The notes under the pieces: generated by a model | The model's database searches: none | The model's input: the letters and a program-made list of their open reading frames with translations, nothing else | Told to the model about the DNA's origin: nothing | Made by a program: the position numbers and the translations under genes | NCBI GenBank assembly: GCA_019115145.1 | Contig: DXED01000041.1 | Span: 1-64,000 of the forward strand | Length of the DNA: 64,000 nucleotides | Source of the DNA: Claveliimonas intestinigallinarum | Lineage (GTDB): Bacteria; Bacillota; Clostridia; Lachnospirales; Lachnospiraceae | Direction of reading: 5' to 3' | In this document: piece after piece, positions 17,503 through 26,701 of the stretch | Layout: the number at the start of each line of letters is the position of its first letter | Numbering within the stretch: position 1 is the stretch's first letter

Positions 17503-18402
17503 ATGGACAGCGCATGTGTATCTGAAAGGACCAGGACAATTCTCTGGCCTGATTTTGCGGCCCACTTTAAGAGCGCCACAAGCCGGGCTTCCTACTGGAG
17601 CGACCTGTGCGAGTTTTCCAGGATTGCCGGAAAGGACATCACGGAGGCCGGTGCGGCGGATGTACAGAGATACTACGACATCATGGCGGAGAAGACGAGG
17701 AGGGGAGAGCTGCAGCCCGGGACACCGGCGAAGAAGTTCCGGGAGCTCCACTCCATTGCGGATTTTCTCAGCCGGGAGAGGGAGCGGTACGGCCTGCCGG
17801 AGACCTTTCAGGACTATTTCTATCCCTACCTGCCGCGCCTGGCCAGGCAGGAGAAATACGCCCGGGTCATCCCGGTGGAGGATGTGGACAGGCTTTTTAA
17901 AGCCGCGGAAGAAGACCGGATGGCCTACACCATTTTTGTGCTCATGTACCGGGTGGGGCTCTCCTCCACAGAGATATGCGGCCTCTCCCCGGGGGATATA
18001 GGGATTTACGAGAACGGAGCCTATGTGGAGCCGGAGGGGAGGCGCAGCGGTGTGTATGTCCCCGACGACGCCCTGGCCGTGCTGGAGAGCTACATGGGGC
18101 AGAGGGAAGAGCGGCCCTTCCTCTTCTATAACAGGAGGGGCGGCCGGCTGAACACCATGTATATTTCCAGACTTATGAAAAAGTACACTGCCCTTGCGGG
18201 CATACCGTCCTACAGCAGCCAGATGCTGCGCAGCGCCTGCGCCTACAATCTGTTTTCCTACGAGGCCAGCCCCGGGCAGGTGGCGGCCCAGCTGGGGACG
18301 ACGGACACCCACGTGAAGCGGTACAGAAAGATGGCCTACAAGGAGGAGCTGTCGCGGGCCGCCGGGAGCCTGGTGAAGATCCGGGTGGAACGGCCTCTGT
18401 AG
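17503..18402 (+). CDS. Tyrosine-recombinase-like protein with degenerate active site
   Basis: 299 aa. The N-terminal core-binding (SAM-like) domain spans about 15-105 and the catalytic-like domain about 120-290. The fold signature is clear, but residues differ from active XerC/D-type integrases. The first catalytic Arg (usual TGLR) is replaced by Ser in VGLS (S154). The HxLR His is Gln (Q240, R243 kept). The LGH His is Thr (T266). A candidate nucleophile Tyr remains (Y274). It may bind DNA without recombining it. It lies between the fru block and plsX with no recombination directionality factor, att site or other phage gene nearby. Confidence 0.8.
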   Translation: MDSACVSERTRTILWPDFAAHFKSATSRASYWSDLCEFSRIAGKDITEAGAADVQRYYDIMAEKTRRGELQPGTPAKKFRELHSIADFLSRERERYGLPETFQDYFYPYLPRLARQEKYARVIPVEDVDRLFKAAEEDRMAYTIFVLMYRVGLSSTEICGLSPGDIGIYENGAYVEPEGRRSGVYVPDDALAVLESYMGQREERPFLFYNRRGGRLNTMYISRLMKKYTALAGIPSYSSQMLRSACAYNLFSYEASPGQVAAQLGTTDTHVKRYRKMAYKEELSRAAGSLVKIRVERPL

Positions 18403-18430
18403 GTCTTTTTCCCTTTCCGCGAACATCCCG

Positions 18431-18481
18431 TAAACAAATTATTGATTTTTGGGATAATGTCTAGTAGAATATTTCTAGTAG
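18431..18481 (+). promoter_or_regulatory. Possible plsX promoter with direct repeat
   Basis: A weak -35 TAAACA (18431-18436) and GATAAT (18453-18458) are 16 bp apart. TCTAGTAG occurs twice, at 18460-18467 and 18474-18481, a 14-bp period around the expected transcription start. It could be a regulator site for phospholipid genes. It does not match the FapR consensus I know. Confidence 0.35.
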
Positions 18482-18498
18482 TTATGGAGGAAAGAAAA

Positions 18499-19521
18499 AT
18501 GGCAGAACTTACAAAAATTGTCCTTGACGCCATGGGCGGGGACAACGCCCCGGTGGAGATGGTCAAGGGCGCGGTTGATGCCCTCTCCAGGGAGAAGAGC
18601 ATCAAGGTGTATCTTGTAGGACAGGAAGAGGTTGTCAGGAAAGAGCTGGAAAAATATACGTTTGACAGGGACAGAATAGAGATTGTGAATGCCACAGAGG
18701 TTATCGAGACGGCAGAGCCCCCGGTCAACGCTATCCGGAAAAAGAAGGACTCATCCATTGTGGTGGGCATGAAGATGGTCAGATCCGGCGATGCCGACGC
18801 CTTCGTGTCGGCCGGAAGCTCAGGAGCTGTGCTGGTGGGAGGACAGACCATAGTGGGAAGGATCAAGGGAGTGGAGCGGCCGCCCCTTGCACCCCTCATC
18901 CCCACGGAGAAGGGAGTCTCCCTTCTGATCGACTGCGGCGCCAACGTGGATGCCCGCCCTTCCCATCTGGTCCAGTTTGCCAAGATGGGCTCCATCTATA
19001 TGGAGCATGTGATGGGCGTGAAGAATCCAAAGGTTGCCATCGTCAATATCGGAGCTGAGGAGGAGAAGGGCAACGCCCTGGTGAAGGAGACCTTCCCCCT
19101 CCTGAAGGCGGCAAAGGGCATCAACTTTACCGGAAGCATAGAGGCAAGGGAAATTCCCCACGGCCAGGCGGACGTCATCGTCTGCGAGGCCTTTGCCGGG
19201 AACATTATCCTGAAGCTGTTCGAGGGTGTGGGAGCTGTGCTGATCAGCAAGGTGAAGGAGGGCATGATGAGCAGCCTCCGCAGCAAGATCGGCGCCCTTC
19301 TGGTGAAGCCGGCCCTCAAGGAGACGCTGAAGGGCTTTGACACGAGCGAGTACGGCGGAGCGCCGCTGCTTGGGCTGAAGGGGCTCGTGGTGAAGACCCA
19401 CGGAAGCTCAAAGGCGAGAGAGGTATCCAACTCCATCCTCCAGTGCCTGACCTTCCGGGAGCAGAGGATCAATGAGAAGATCCAGGAGTGTATTCAGGCG
19501 GATGACTCGTCCGATGAATAG
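18499..19521 (+). CDS. plsX: Phosphate acyltransferase PlsX
   Basis: 340 aa. PlsX makes acyl-phosphate from acyl-ACP, the first step of phosphatidic acid synthesis in Firmicutes. Signatures: IVLDAMGGDNAP at the start, DAFVSAGSSGAVLVGG, DCGANVDARP and GFDTSEYGGAPLLGLKG. An in-frame ATG at 18442 exists, but GGAGGAAAG sits correctly before 18499 and the protein family starts MxxxxKIVLDAMGGD. acpP follows within 30 bp. Confidence 0.96.
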   Translation: MAELTKIVLDAMGGDNAPVEMVKGAVDALSREKSIKVYLVGQEEVVRKELEKYTFDRDRIEIVNATEVIETAEPPVNAIRKKKDSSIVVGMKMVRSGDADAFVSAGSSGAVLVGGQTIVGRIKGVERPPLAPLIPTEKGVSLLIDCGANVDARPSHLVQFAKMGSIYMEHVMGVKNPKVAIVNIGAEEEKGNALVKETFPLLKAAKGINFTGSIEAREIPHGQADVIVCEAFAGNIILKLFEGVGAVLISKVKEGMMSSLRSKIGALLVKPALKETLKGFDTSEYGGAPLLGLKGLVVKTHGSSKAREVSNSILQCLTFREQRINEKIQECIQADDSSDE

Positions 19522-19551
19522 ATATAAAGCAATATAAAGGAGATGAAGAAA

Positions 19552-19782
19552 ATGGAATTTGAAAAATTACAGGAAATTATCGCTGATGTACTTAATGTGA
19601 ACGCAGATGAGATCACAATGGAGACAAAGTTTGTGGATGACCTGGGAGCGGACTCCCTGGATATTTTCCAGATCATCATGGGGATTGAGGAAGCATTTGA
19701 CATTGAGATCGACAATGATGACGCAGAGAAGATCGTGACAGTGGGAGACGCTGTAGAGCAGATCAAAAACGCAACAAACTAG
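19552..19782 (+). CDS. acpP: Acyl carrier protein
   Basis: 76 aa, acidic. Serine 35 in LGADSLD is the phosphopantetheine attachment site. It carries acyl chains for fatty-acid and phospholipid synthesis. Helix II reads DSLDIFQIIMGIEEAF rather than the more common DSLDxVELVMxLEExF, a mild variant. The ATG at 19552 is favoured because AAAGGAG lies 8-10 nt upstream; 19543 would overlap it. A terminator follows immediately. Confidence 0.95.
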   Translation: MEFEKLQEIIADVLNVNADEITMETKFVDDLGADSLDIFQIIMGIEEAFDIEIDNDDAEKIVTVGDAVEQIKNATN

Positions 19783-19793
19783 GCAGAAAGGAG

Positions 19794-19822
19794 AAAAAGC
19801 CCGGATGCGGGCTTTTTCTTTT
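19794..19822 (+). terminator. Terminator between acpP and rnc
   Basis: AAAAAGCCC (19794-19802) and GGGCTTTTT (19809-19817) pair perfectly around a 6-nt loop, followed by CTTTT. It lies only about 13 bp before the chosen rnc start, so it may be a partial terminator lowering rnc-smc-ftsY expression relative to acpP. Confidence 0.8.
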
Positions 19823-19834
19823 ATGAGGGTTTAT

Positions 19835-20530
19835 ATGAGTCGGAAATTAAAAGAGCTGGAAGAGCAGATCGGGTACACATTCCAGGATCCCAAGCTCCTC
19901 CGGCGGGCCATGATGCACAGCTCCTACGTGAATGAGAAGCATCTGCCCAAGTACGAGTGCAATGAGAGACTGGAATTCCTGGGGGACGCGGTCCTGGAGC
20001 TGGTGTCCAGCGAATTTTTGTTTCACGAAAATGAAAGGATGCCTGAGGGAGAGCTGACGAAGACAAGGGCGGCTATGGTCTGCGAGCAGGCGCTTGCCTT
20101 CTGCGCGCGCCAGATCCATCTGGGCGAGTATCTTCTCCTTGGAAAAGGGGAGGACATGACAGGCGGAAGAAAGAGGGACTCTGTCACATCGGATGCCATG
20201 GAGGCGCTGATTGGAGCCATCTATTCAGACGGTGGTTTTGCTAGTGCAAAAGAGTTTATACACAGGTTTGTTCTGAACGACCTGGAGCACAAGAAGCTCT
20301 TTTATGATAGCAAGACTATCCTGCAGGAGCTGGTGCAGGCCGCCTTTGAGCAGCCGGTGGCCTATGAGCTCACCGGGGAGGAGGGGCCGGATCACGACAA
20401 GACCTTCCATGTGGAGGTCCACATCGGGGAGGAGGTCTACGGCGCCGGAAGCGGGAGGACCAAGAAGGCGGCCGAGCAGGAGGCGGCCTACAGGACTATC
20501 CTGCTCCTGCACAAAAGGAATATAAAGTAG
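19835..20530 (+). CDS. rnc: Ribonuclease III
   Basis: 231 aa. The N-terminal endonuclease domain has the signature NERLEFLGDAVLELV (about 43-57) and the later metal ligands in SDAMEALIGAIYSDGG. The C-terminal dsRNA-binding domain spans about 160-230 (TILQELVQ, SGRTKKAAEQEAA). It processes rRNA precursors and dsRNA. ATG 19835 has GAGGG 6 nt upstream. An in-frame start at 19805 lies inside the terminator hairpin. smc follows 7 bp later. Confidence 0.96.
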   Translation: MSRKLKELEEQIGYTFQDPKLLRRAMMHSSYVNEKHLPKYECNERLEFLGDAVLELVSSEFLFHENERMPEGELTKTRAAMVCEQALAFCARQIHLGEYLLLGKGEDMTGGRKRDSVTSDAMEALIGAIYSDGGFASAKEFIHRFVLNDLEHKKLFYDSKTILQELVQAAFEQPVAYELTGEEGPDHDKTFHVEVHIGEEVYGAGSGRTKKAAEQEAAYRTILLLHKRNIK

Positions 20531-20537
20531 GTGTTAC

Positions 20538-23500
20538 ATGTATTTAAAAAGTATCGAGATACAGGGCTTTAAATCGTTTGCAAACAAGATCGTATTCGAT
20601 TTTCATAACGGGATTACCGGGATCGTGGGCCCCAACGGAAGCGGGAAGAGCAATGTGGCGGACGCTGTGCGCTGGGTTCTTGGCGAGCAGCGTGTCAAGC
20701 AGCTGCGCGGCGGCAGCATGCAGGATGTCATCTTCTCCGGGACGGAGAACCGCAGGCCTTTAAGCTACGCCTCCGTGGCCATTACCCTGGACAATTCGGA
20801 TCATCAGCTCCCTGTGGACTACGAGGAGGTCACGGTCACAAGAAAGCTGTATCGGTCCGGGGAGAGCGAGTATCTCCTGAACGGCAGTCCCTGCCGTCTG
20901 AAGGACATCAATGAGCTGTTCTACGACACCGGCATCGGCAAGGAGGGCTACTCCATCATCGGGCAGGGCCAGATCGAGAAGATCCTGAGCGGCAAGCCGG
21001 AGGACAGAAGAGAGCTCTTCGACGAGGCGGCGGGCATTGTGAAGTTCAAGCGCAGAAAGAATATGTCCGTCAAGAAGCTGGAGGATGAGAGGCAGAACCT
21101 TCTCAGGGTAAACGATATCCTCGCCGAGCTGGAGAGGCAGATCGGCCCCTTAAAAAAGCAGGCCGAGGTGGCAAGGGAGTATCTGCAGAAGAAGGAGCAG
21201 CTGAAGACATTTGACATCAACATGTTTCTTCTGGAGACAGAGCGCCTGAAGGAGCAGATCAGCGAGACTGAAAAAAAGCTGTCTGTTTCCCGGGAGGAGC
21301 TTCAGGAGGCGGACGCTTCCTACAGCGCCATGAAGGAGGAGTACGAGTCCATCGAGGCCCAGGTGGACGAGATCGACGACTCTATCGAGAAGGCCAAGGG
21401 CCAGTTAAATGAGACCAATCTCCTGAAGCAGCAGCTGGAGAACCAGATTGAGCTCTTAAAGGAGCAGATCAACAGCGCCCGGATGACGGACGAGCATTTC
21501 GGACAGCGCTACCAGACCATTCAGCATGAGATCCAGGAGAGAAAGGATCAGCTCCTTCAGTTCCAGAAGGAGAAGGAGGAGATTGCCGGGGAGTTGCGGG
21601 ACAAATCCGCGGCCAGAGAAAGGGCCAGGGAGCGTCTCATCGAGGTGCAGAGCCGCATCGCCGGACTGACGGACCAGGTGGAGAAGAGCAAGAATGACAT
21701 CATAGAGATCCTCAACAGCAGAGCCTCCACCCAGGCCAAGATCCAGCGCTACGATACCATGATGGAGCAGATCCAGGTGCGCAAATCCCAGATGAACCAG
21801 CGGCTCATCAGGGCCAGGAGCGAGGCTGAGGAAGAGCAGAGGAACGCGCAGGAGCACAGGGAAAAGCTGGAGGAGATCTCGGAGAAGATCCGAGGACTTT
21901 CCGATGAGAACAAGGCCTGTGAGCAGAAGATAGAGAGACTGCAAAGGGAGCTCTCCGGACAGACGGAGAAGCTGCGGGTGGCGCAGACCGCCTACCACAG
22001 GGAGGAGTCCCGCCTGGAGTCCCTGAAAAATATCACCGAGCGGTATGACGGCTACGGCGGCAGCATCCGCAGGGTTATGGAGCAAAGAGAAAAGGAAAAA
22101 GGCATCCTGGGCGTGGTGGCGGACATCGTCAAGGTGGACAAGGAGTATGAGATTGCCATTGAGACCGCCCTTGGAGGCAGCATCCAGAACATTGTCACAG
22201 ACACGGAGGAGACGGCCAAGAGGATGATTGATTTCCTGAAGAAGAACCGGTATGGGAGGGCTACCTTTCTCCCGCTTACAGGCATCGGCGGGGGCAGAGG
22301 GCTGTCCCGCCCGGAGGCGCTTAGGGAAAAGGGGGTTGTGGGCCTTGCCAACACCCTCGTAAAGGTGGAAGAGCAGTACCGGGGCCTGGCGGAGAACCTG
22401 CTCGGCAGGACGGTCGTGGTGGACAATATCGACCACGGCATCGTCATTGCCCGGAAGTACAGGCAGACCCTCCGCCTGGTGACTCTGGAGGGAGAGCTTT
22501 TGAACCCCGGGGGATCCATGACAGGAGGAGCCTTTAAGAATTCCAGCAATCTTTTGAGTCGAAGAAGAGAGATCGAGGAATTTGAAAAGACCGTCCGCCG
22601 TCTGAAAAAGGAGATGGAGGAGATGGAGGCCTCTGCGGACAGCATCCGGAAGGAGAGGGCTGCCTGCTATGAGACGATAGATGAGATCCAGCAGAAGCTC
22701 CAGAAGGCCTACGTCATCCAGAACACAGCCAAGATGAACTTGGATCAGTCCCAGGAGAGGATACAGGCTGCCCTGGAGACTTCCCGGGCCATCCAGAGAG
22801 AAAGCCAGGAGCTGGATCAGCAGATCACGGACATCAGCAACAATCAGGAGTCTATCACGGTGGAGCTGGATACCTCCACGGCTCTGGAGCAGGATATCAC
22901 CCGGAAGACGGAGGAGGATCAGCGGCTTCTGGAGCAGGAAAAGGAAGAGGAGATCCGCTGCCAGAAGGCCTCTGAGGAGGCGCAGCTGGCCTTTGCGGGT
23001 CTGGAGCAGAAGCACACCTTTATCCTGGAAAATGAGGAGCGTATCCAGGAGGAGATCGCCAAGTTCGAGGAGGAGCAAAGAGAGCTGGGCGAGAACAAGG
23101 AGGACGCCTCCCGGGAGATCCAGGACAAGGAGGAGCAGATCCGAAAGATACGGCAGACCATTGAGGACTCAAAGGAGCTGTTCCAGGAGATCGAGGAGCA
23201 GATCCAGGAGAGCGTGAAGCAGCGTGAGGAGCTGAGCCAGAAGCACAAGTCCTTCCTCGGGATGCGGGAAGAACTCTCCAGGCACATGGCGGACCTGGAC
23301 AAGGAGATCTTCCGCCTGGAGAGCCGGAAAGAGGGCTTTGAGGAGGCCTCGGAAAAACAGATCAACTACATGTGGGAGGAGTATGAGATCACCTACAGCC
23401 ACGCCATGGAGCTGCGGGACAAAAACCTCACGGACCTGGCCTACATGCGCAGGCAGATCCAGACTCTGAAGAGCGACATCAAGGGCCTTGGCTCTGTCAA

Positions 23501-24119
23501 TGTGAATGCCATTGAGGACTACAAGGACGTGTCCGAGAGGTACGAGTTCCTGAAAGGGCAGCACGAGGACCTGGTGGAGGCGGAGGCCACTCTGGAGAAG
23601 ATCATCGCGGAGCTGGACGAGGCTATGCGCAGGCAGTTCACAGAGCAGTTCGCACGTATCGCCCAGGAGTTTGACAAGGTGTTCAGGGAGCTCTTCGGCG
23701 GCGGCAAGGGAACGCTGGAGCTGATGGAGGACGAGGACATCCTGGAGGCGGGCATCCGTATCATCGCGCAGCCGCCAGGCAAGAAGCTGCAGAATATGAT
23801 GCAGCTCTCGGGAGGCGAGAAGGCGCTGACTGCCATTTCCCTTCTGTTTGCCATCCAGAACCTGAAGCCCTCCCCCTTCTGTCTGCTGGATGAGATCGAG
23901 GCGGCCCTGGACGACTCCAACGTGACCCGGTTCGCCCAGTATCTCCACAAGCTGACGAAGAACACCCAGTTCATCGTCATCACCCACAGGAGAGGGACTA
24001 TGACAGCGGCGGACAGGCTGTACGGTATCACCATGCAGGAGAAGGGAGTCTCCACCATGGTTTCTGTCAGCCTTCTGGAAAATGAACTGAATGAGATGGA
24101 GAAGCAGCATCAGCAATAA
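20538..24119 (+). CDS. smc: Chromosome segregation protein SMC
   Basis: 1193 aa, full length. The Walker A motif GPNGSGKSN is at about 31-39. Long coiled coils run about 170-510 and 660-1020. The hinge (about 515-640) includes VVADIVKVDKEYEIAIE and GSMTGGAF. The C-terminal head has the signature LSGGEKALTAISLLFA (about 1090) and Walker B CLLDEIEAALDD (about 1115). SMC with ScpAB compacts and segregates chromosomes. scpAB is not in the window. The gene lies in the usual rnc-smc-ftsY order. Confidence 0.98.
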   Translation: MYLKSIEIQGFKSFANKIVFDFHNGITGIVGPNGSGKSNVADAVRWVLGEQRVKQLRGGSMQDVIFSGTENRRPLSYASVAITLDNSDHQLPVDYEEVTVTRKLYRSGESEYLLNGSPCRLKDINELFYDTGIGKEGYSIIGQGQIEKILSGKPEDRRELFDEAAGIVKFKRRKNMSVKKLEDERQNLLRVNDILAELERQIGPLKKQAEVAREYLQKKEQLKTFDINMFLLETERLKEQISETEKKLSVSREELQEADASYSAMKEEYESIEAQVDEIDDSIEKAKGQLNETNLLKQQLENQIELLKEQINSARMTDEHFGQRYQTIQHEIQERKDQLLQFQKEKEEIAGELRDKSAARERARERLIEVQSRIAGLTDQVEKSKNDIIEILNSRASTQAKIQRYDTMMEQIQVRKSQMNQRLIRARSEAEEEQRNAQEHREKLEEISEKIRGLSDENKACEQKIERLQRELSGQTEKLRVAQTAYHREESRLESLKNITERYDGYGGSIRRVMEQREKEKGILGVVADIVKVDKEYEIAIETALGGSIQNIVTDTEETAKRMIDFLKKNRYGRATFLPLTGIGGGRGLSRPEALREKGVVGLANTLVKVEEQYRGLAENLLGRTVVVDNIDHGIVIARKYRQTLRLVTLEGELLNPGGSMTGGAFKNSSNLLSRRREIEEFEKTVRRLKKEMEEMEASADSIRKERAACYETIDEIQQKLQKAYVIQNTAKMNLDQSQERIQAALETSRAIQRESQELDQQITDISNNQESITVELDTSTALEQDITRKTEEDQRLLEQEKEEEIRCQKASEEAQLAFAGLEQKHTFILENEERIQEEIAKFEEEQRELGENKEDASREIQDKEEQIRKIRQTIEDSKELFQEIEEQIQESVKQREELSQKHKSFLGMREELSRHMADLDKEIFRLESRKEGFEEASEKQINYMWEEYEITYSHAMELRDKNLTDLAYMRRQIQTLKSDIKGLGSVNVNAIEDYKDVSERYEFLKGQHEDLVEAEATLEKIIAELDEAMRRQFTEQFARIAQEFDKVFRELFGGGKGTLELMEDEDILEAGIRIIAQPPGKKLQNMMQLSGGEKALTAISLLFAIQNLKPSPFCLLDEIEAALDDSNVTRFAQYLHKLTKNTQFIVITHRRGTMTAADRLYGITMQEKGVSTMVSVSLLENELNEMEKQHQQ

Positions 24120-24156
24120 AGGAGAGGCGGCATCAAAAAGAAAAAGGAGCAGGAAT

Positions 24157-25104
24157 ATGGCAGAGGAAAAAGGATTTTTCAGAAGACTCGTCTCCGGACT
24201 CACAAAGACGAGGGACAATATCGTGTCCGGAATGGACAGCATTTTTCACGGATTTTCCCATATTGACGAGGATTTCTACGAGGAGCTCGAGGAGGTTCTC
24301 ATCATGGGGGACCTGGGAGTTGCGGCCACAGAGGACATACTGGACGATCTGCGGGACAAGGTGAAGGAGCAGCATATCAAGGAGCCCTCTGACTGCAGGC
24401 AGATCCTCATCGACAGCATCAAGGAGCAGATGGATGTGGGCGAGACGGCCTATGAATTTGAGGAGCGGACCTCTGTGGTCATGGTAGTGGGGGTCAACGG
24501 CGTCGGCAAGACCACCACCATCGGCAAGCTGGCGGGCAAGCTGCGGGCTCAGAACAAAAAGGTCATCCTGGCGGCGGCAGACACCTTCCGGGCCGCTGCG
24601 GGAGAGCAGCTCAGGGAGTGGGCAAACAGGGCCCAGGCAGAGCTCATCGGCGGCCAGGAGGGCTCTGACCCGGCGGCTGTCGTCTACGACGCGGTGCAGG
24701 CGGCCAAGGCGCGCCACGCGGATGTGCTGCTGTGCGATACAGCCGGCAGACTGCACAACAAGAAGAACCTGATGGAGGAGCTGCGGAAGATGAACAGGAT
24801 CATCGACCGGGAGTACCCGGAGGCCTTCCGGGAGACGCTGGTGGTGCTGGACGCCACCACCGGGCAGAACGCCCTCCAGCAGGCGAAGGAATTCAAGGAT
24901 GTGGCCGACATTACAGGCATCATCCTGACAAAGATGGACGGGACGGCCAAGGGCGGTATCGCGGTAGCCATACAGGCTGAGCTTGGCATCCCGGTGAAAT
25001 ATATCGGCGTGGGTGAGACCATTGACGATCTGCAGAAGTTTGACGCGGATACATTTGTGGACGCGCTCTTCGCGGTTTCCCCGGACAGGGAGGAAGAGCA
25101 GTAG
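24157..25104 (+). CDS. ftsY: Signal recognition particle receptor FtsY
   Basis: 315 aa, with a short N-terminal acidic/basic region and a complete NG GTPase domain. Motifs: G1 GVNGVGKTTTIGKLA, DTFRAAAGEQLREWA, G3 DTAGRLHNKKNLMEEL and G4 TKMDGTAKGG. It docks SRP-ribosome complexes at the membrane. The ATG at 24157 follows AAAAGGAG; earlier in-frame starts lie inside smc. Co-transcribed with smc. Confidence 0.96.
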   Translation: MAEEKGFFRRLVSGLTKTRDNIVSGMDSIFHGFSHIDEDFYEELEEVLIMGDLGVAATEDILDDLRDKVKEQHIKEPSDCRQILIDSIKEQMDVGETAYEFEERTSVVMVVGVNGVGKTTTIGKLAGKLRAQNKKVILAAADTFRAAAGEQLREWANRAQAELIGGQEGSDPAAVVYDAVQAAKARHADVLLCDTAGRLHNKKNLMEELRKMNRIIDREYPEAFRETLVVLDATTGQNALQQAKEFKDVADITGIILTKMDGTAKGGIAVAIQAELGIPVKYIGVGETIDDLQKFDADTFVDALFAVSPDREEEQ

Positions 25105-25173
25105 GCGGCGACCTTGTTGTGATCATATAATCGATATACAATAGACAATAAAAGAGAAAGGCAGGAGATTAGG

Positions 25174-26394
25174 ATGGACAAACTGACACTGGAAAATTTT
25201 GAACAGGCAAGCGAACTCGTAAAGAAGGTGACCCTTCCCACGGATCTTGTTTACAGTGAGTACTTCAGCTCCCAGACAGGGTGCAAGGTATATCTGAAAC
25301 CGGAGAACATGCAGTACACAGGAGCCTACAAGGTAAGAGGAGCCTACTATAAGATCAGCACCATGACAGAGGAGGAGCGGGAGAAGGGACTCATCACGGC
25401 TTCTGCCGGCAACCACGCCCAGGGCGTTGCCTTTGCGGCCCAGAAGTTTGGCTGCAAGGCCACTATCGTCATGCCCACAGTGACCCCGCTCATCAAGGTG
25501 AACCGCACAAAGAGCTACGGCGCCAATGTGATCCTGCACGGAGATGTGTACGACGATGCCTGCGCCTATGCGCTGAAGCTGGCCGAGGAGCAGGGCATGA
25601 CCTTTGTCCACCCCTTTGACGACCTGGATGTGGCGACAGGGCAGGGAACCATCGCCATGGAGATTGTCCAGGAGCTTCCCACAGTGGACTATATCCTTGC
25701 TCCCATTGGGGGCGGCGGCCTGATCACAGGCGTGGCCACTCTGGCAAAGATGCTGAACCCCAAGATCAAGGTAATCGGTGTAGAGCCCGCGGCCGCGGCC
25801 AGCATGAAGGCAGCTCTGGAGGCAGGCGAGCCCGTCACCCTGCCAAGCGCCAACACCATTGCCGACGGCACGGCCGTGAAGCGGGTGGGCGAGAAGGTGT
25901 TCCCCTATGTGCAGGAGAATGTGGACGACATCATCACTGTGGAGGACGACGACCTGGTAGGCGCATTCCTGGATATGGTGGAGAACCACAAGATGGTGGT
26001 GGAGAACTCCGGACTCCTCTCTGTGGCCGCCCTGAAGCAGCTTGATGTGAAGAATAAAAAGGTAGTCTGCATCTTAAGCGGCGGCAACATGGATGTGATC
26101 ACCATGTCCTCTGTTGTGCAGCACGGGCTGATCCAGAGAGACCGCATCTTCTCCATCTCTGTTCTCCTTCCGGACAAGCCGGGCGAGCTTGTGCGTGTGG
26201 CCACAGCCATCGCTGACGCCCAGGGCAATGTCATCCGGCTGGAGCACAATCAGTTTGTCAGCACCAACCGAAACGCGGCTGTGGAGCTGCGTATCACGCT
26301 GGAGGCCTTCGGCACGGAGCACAAGCACCAGATCATGCAGGCTCTGCGGGAGGTTGGATACGAGCCCAGGGAGATCGGGGCAAAGCTGTATTAG
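25174..26394 (+). CDS. ilvA: Threonine ammonia-lyase with ACT domain
   Basis: 406 aa. It is a PLP fold-type II enzyme; the lysine lies in TGAYKVRGAYYKI (about 50-62). SAGNHAQGVAFAA binds substrate and GGGGLITG holds the PLP phosphate. The C-terminal ACT domain (about 330-405) starts ISVLLPDKPGELVRVA. It deaminates threonine to 2-oxobutyrate for isoleucine synthesis or catabolism. One ACT domain and this length resemble the catabolic/short IlvA-TdcB group, so ilvA is used loosely. It has its own upstream gap of 69 bp and a terminator shared with the XRE gene. Confidence 0.93.
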   Translation: MDKLTLENFEQASELVKKVTLPTDLVYSEYFSSQTGCKVYLKPENMQYTGAYKVRGAYYKISTMTEEEREKGLITASAGNHAQGVAFAAQKFGCKATIVMPTVTPLIKVNRTKSYGANVILHGDVYDDACAYALKLAEEQGMTFVHPFDDLDVATGQGTIAMEIVQELPTVDYILAPIGGGGLITGVATLAKMLNPKIKVIGVEPAAAASMKAALEAGEPVTLPSANTIADGTAVKRVGEKVFPYVQENVDDIITVEDDDLVGAFLDMVENHKMVVENSGLLSVAALKQLDVKNKKVVCILSGGNMDVITMSSVVQHGLIQRDRIFSISVLLPDKPGELVRVATAIADAQGNVIRLEHNQFVSTNRNAAVELRITLEAFGTEHKHQIMQALREVGYEPREIGAKLY

Positions 26395-26431
26395 AATTTG
26401 ATGATGTAAGATAATATATATTTGAATAAAA

Positions 26432-26480
26432 GAGAGCCATATCTAAGAAAAAAGATTATTTTTTCCTTGGATATGGCTTT
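26432..26480. terminator. Bidirectional terminator between ilvA and the XRE gene
   Basis: A 22-bp stem (26432-26453 with 26459-26480, two G-U pairs and one mismatch) surrounds a 5-nt loop. T-rich sequence follows on both strands (TTTC after 26480; CTCTTTTATT on the minus strand). It includes the end of the XRE coding sequence and marks the left border of the A+T-rich glycan locus. Confidence 0.75.
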
Positions 26481-26680
26481 CTTTCATCTGTGATACCAAC
26501 TAAGTAATCTATACTGACATTATATAGTTCGGATAAATGAATGAGGAAATCAACAGGAATCTGTCGGGTGCCCTTTTCATATCTGCGATATACTTCTCTT
26601 TGACATCCTAGAAAAGAGGCGACATATACCTGCGTCAAATCTTTATCTATTCTCAAATTTTCCAAACGTTGAAAATACAT
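26456..26680 (-). CDS. Small XRE-family transcriptional regulator
   Basis: 74 aa. It is a single Cro/C1-type helix-turn-helix: RLENLRIDKDLTQVYVASFL, then a recognition helix in CQREVYRRYEKG and LYNVSIDYLVGITD closing the domain. The ATG at 26680 has AGGTGA 8 nt upstream; a GTG at 26692 is possible but overlaps that site. Divergent from the exopolysaccharide operon, with two 18-bp direct repeats in the shared intergenic region, so it is the likely local regulator. Confidence 0.85.
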   Translation of the reverse strand: MYFQRLENLRIDKDLTQVYVASFLGCQREVYRRYEKGTRQIPVDFLIHLSELYNVSIDYLVGITDERKPYPRKK

Positions 26681-26701
26681 ATAGTTTGTCACCTCATTGT
26701 G

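Noticed and set aside
17425..18426. Minus-strand 333-aa frame across the recombinase-like gene
   Set aside because: Pro/Arg/His-rich shadow with no domain; the plus-strand protein has a recognisable fold.
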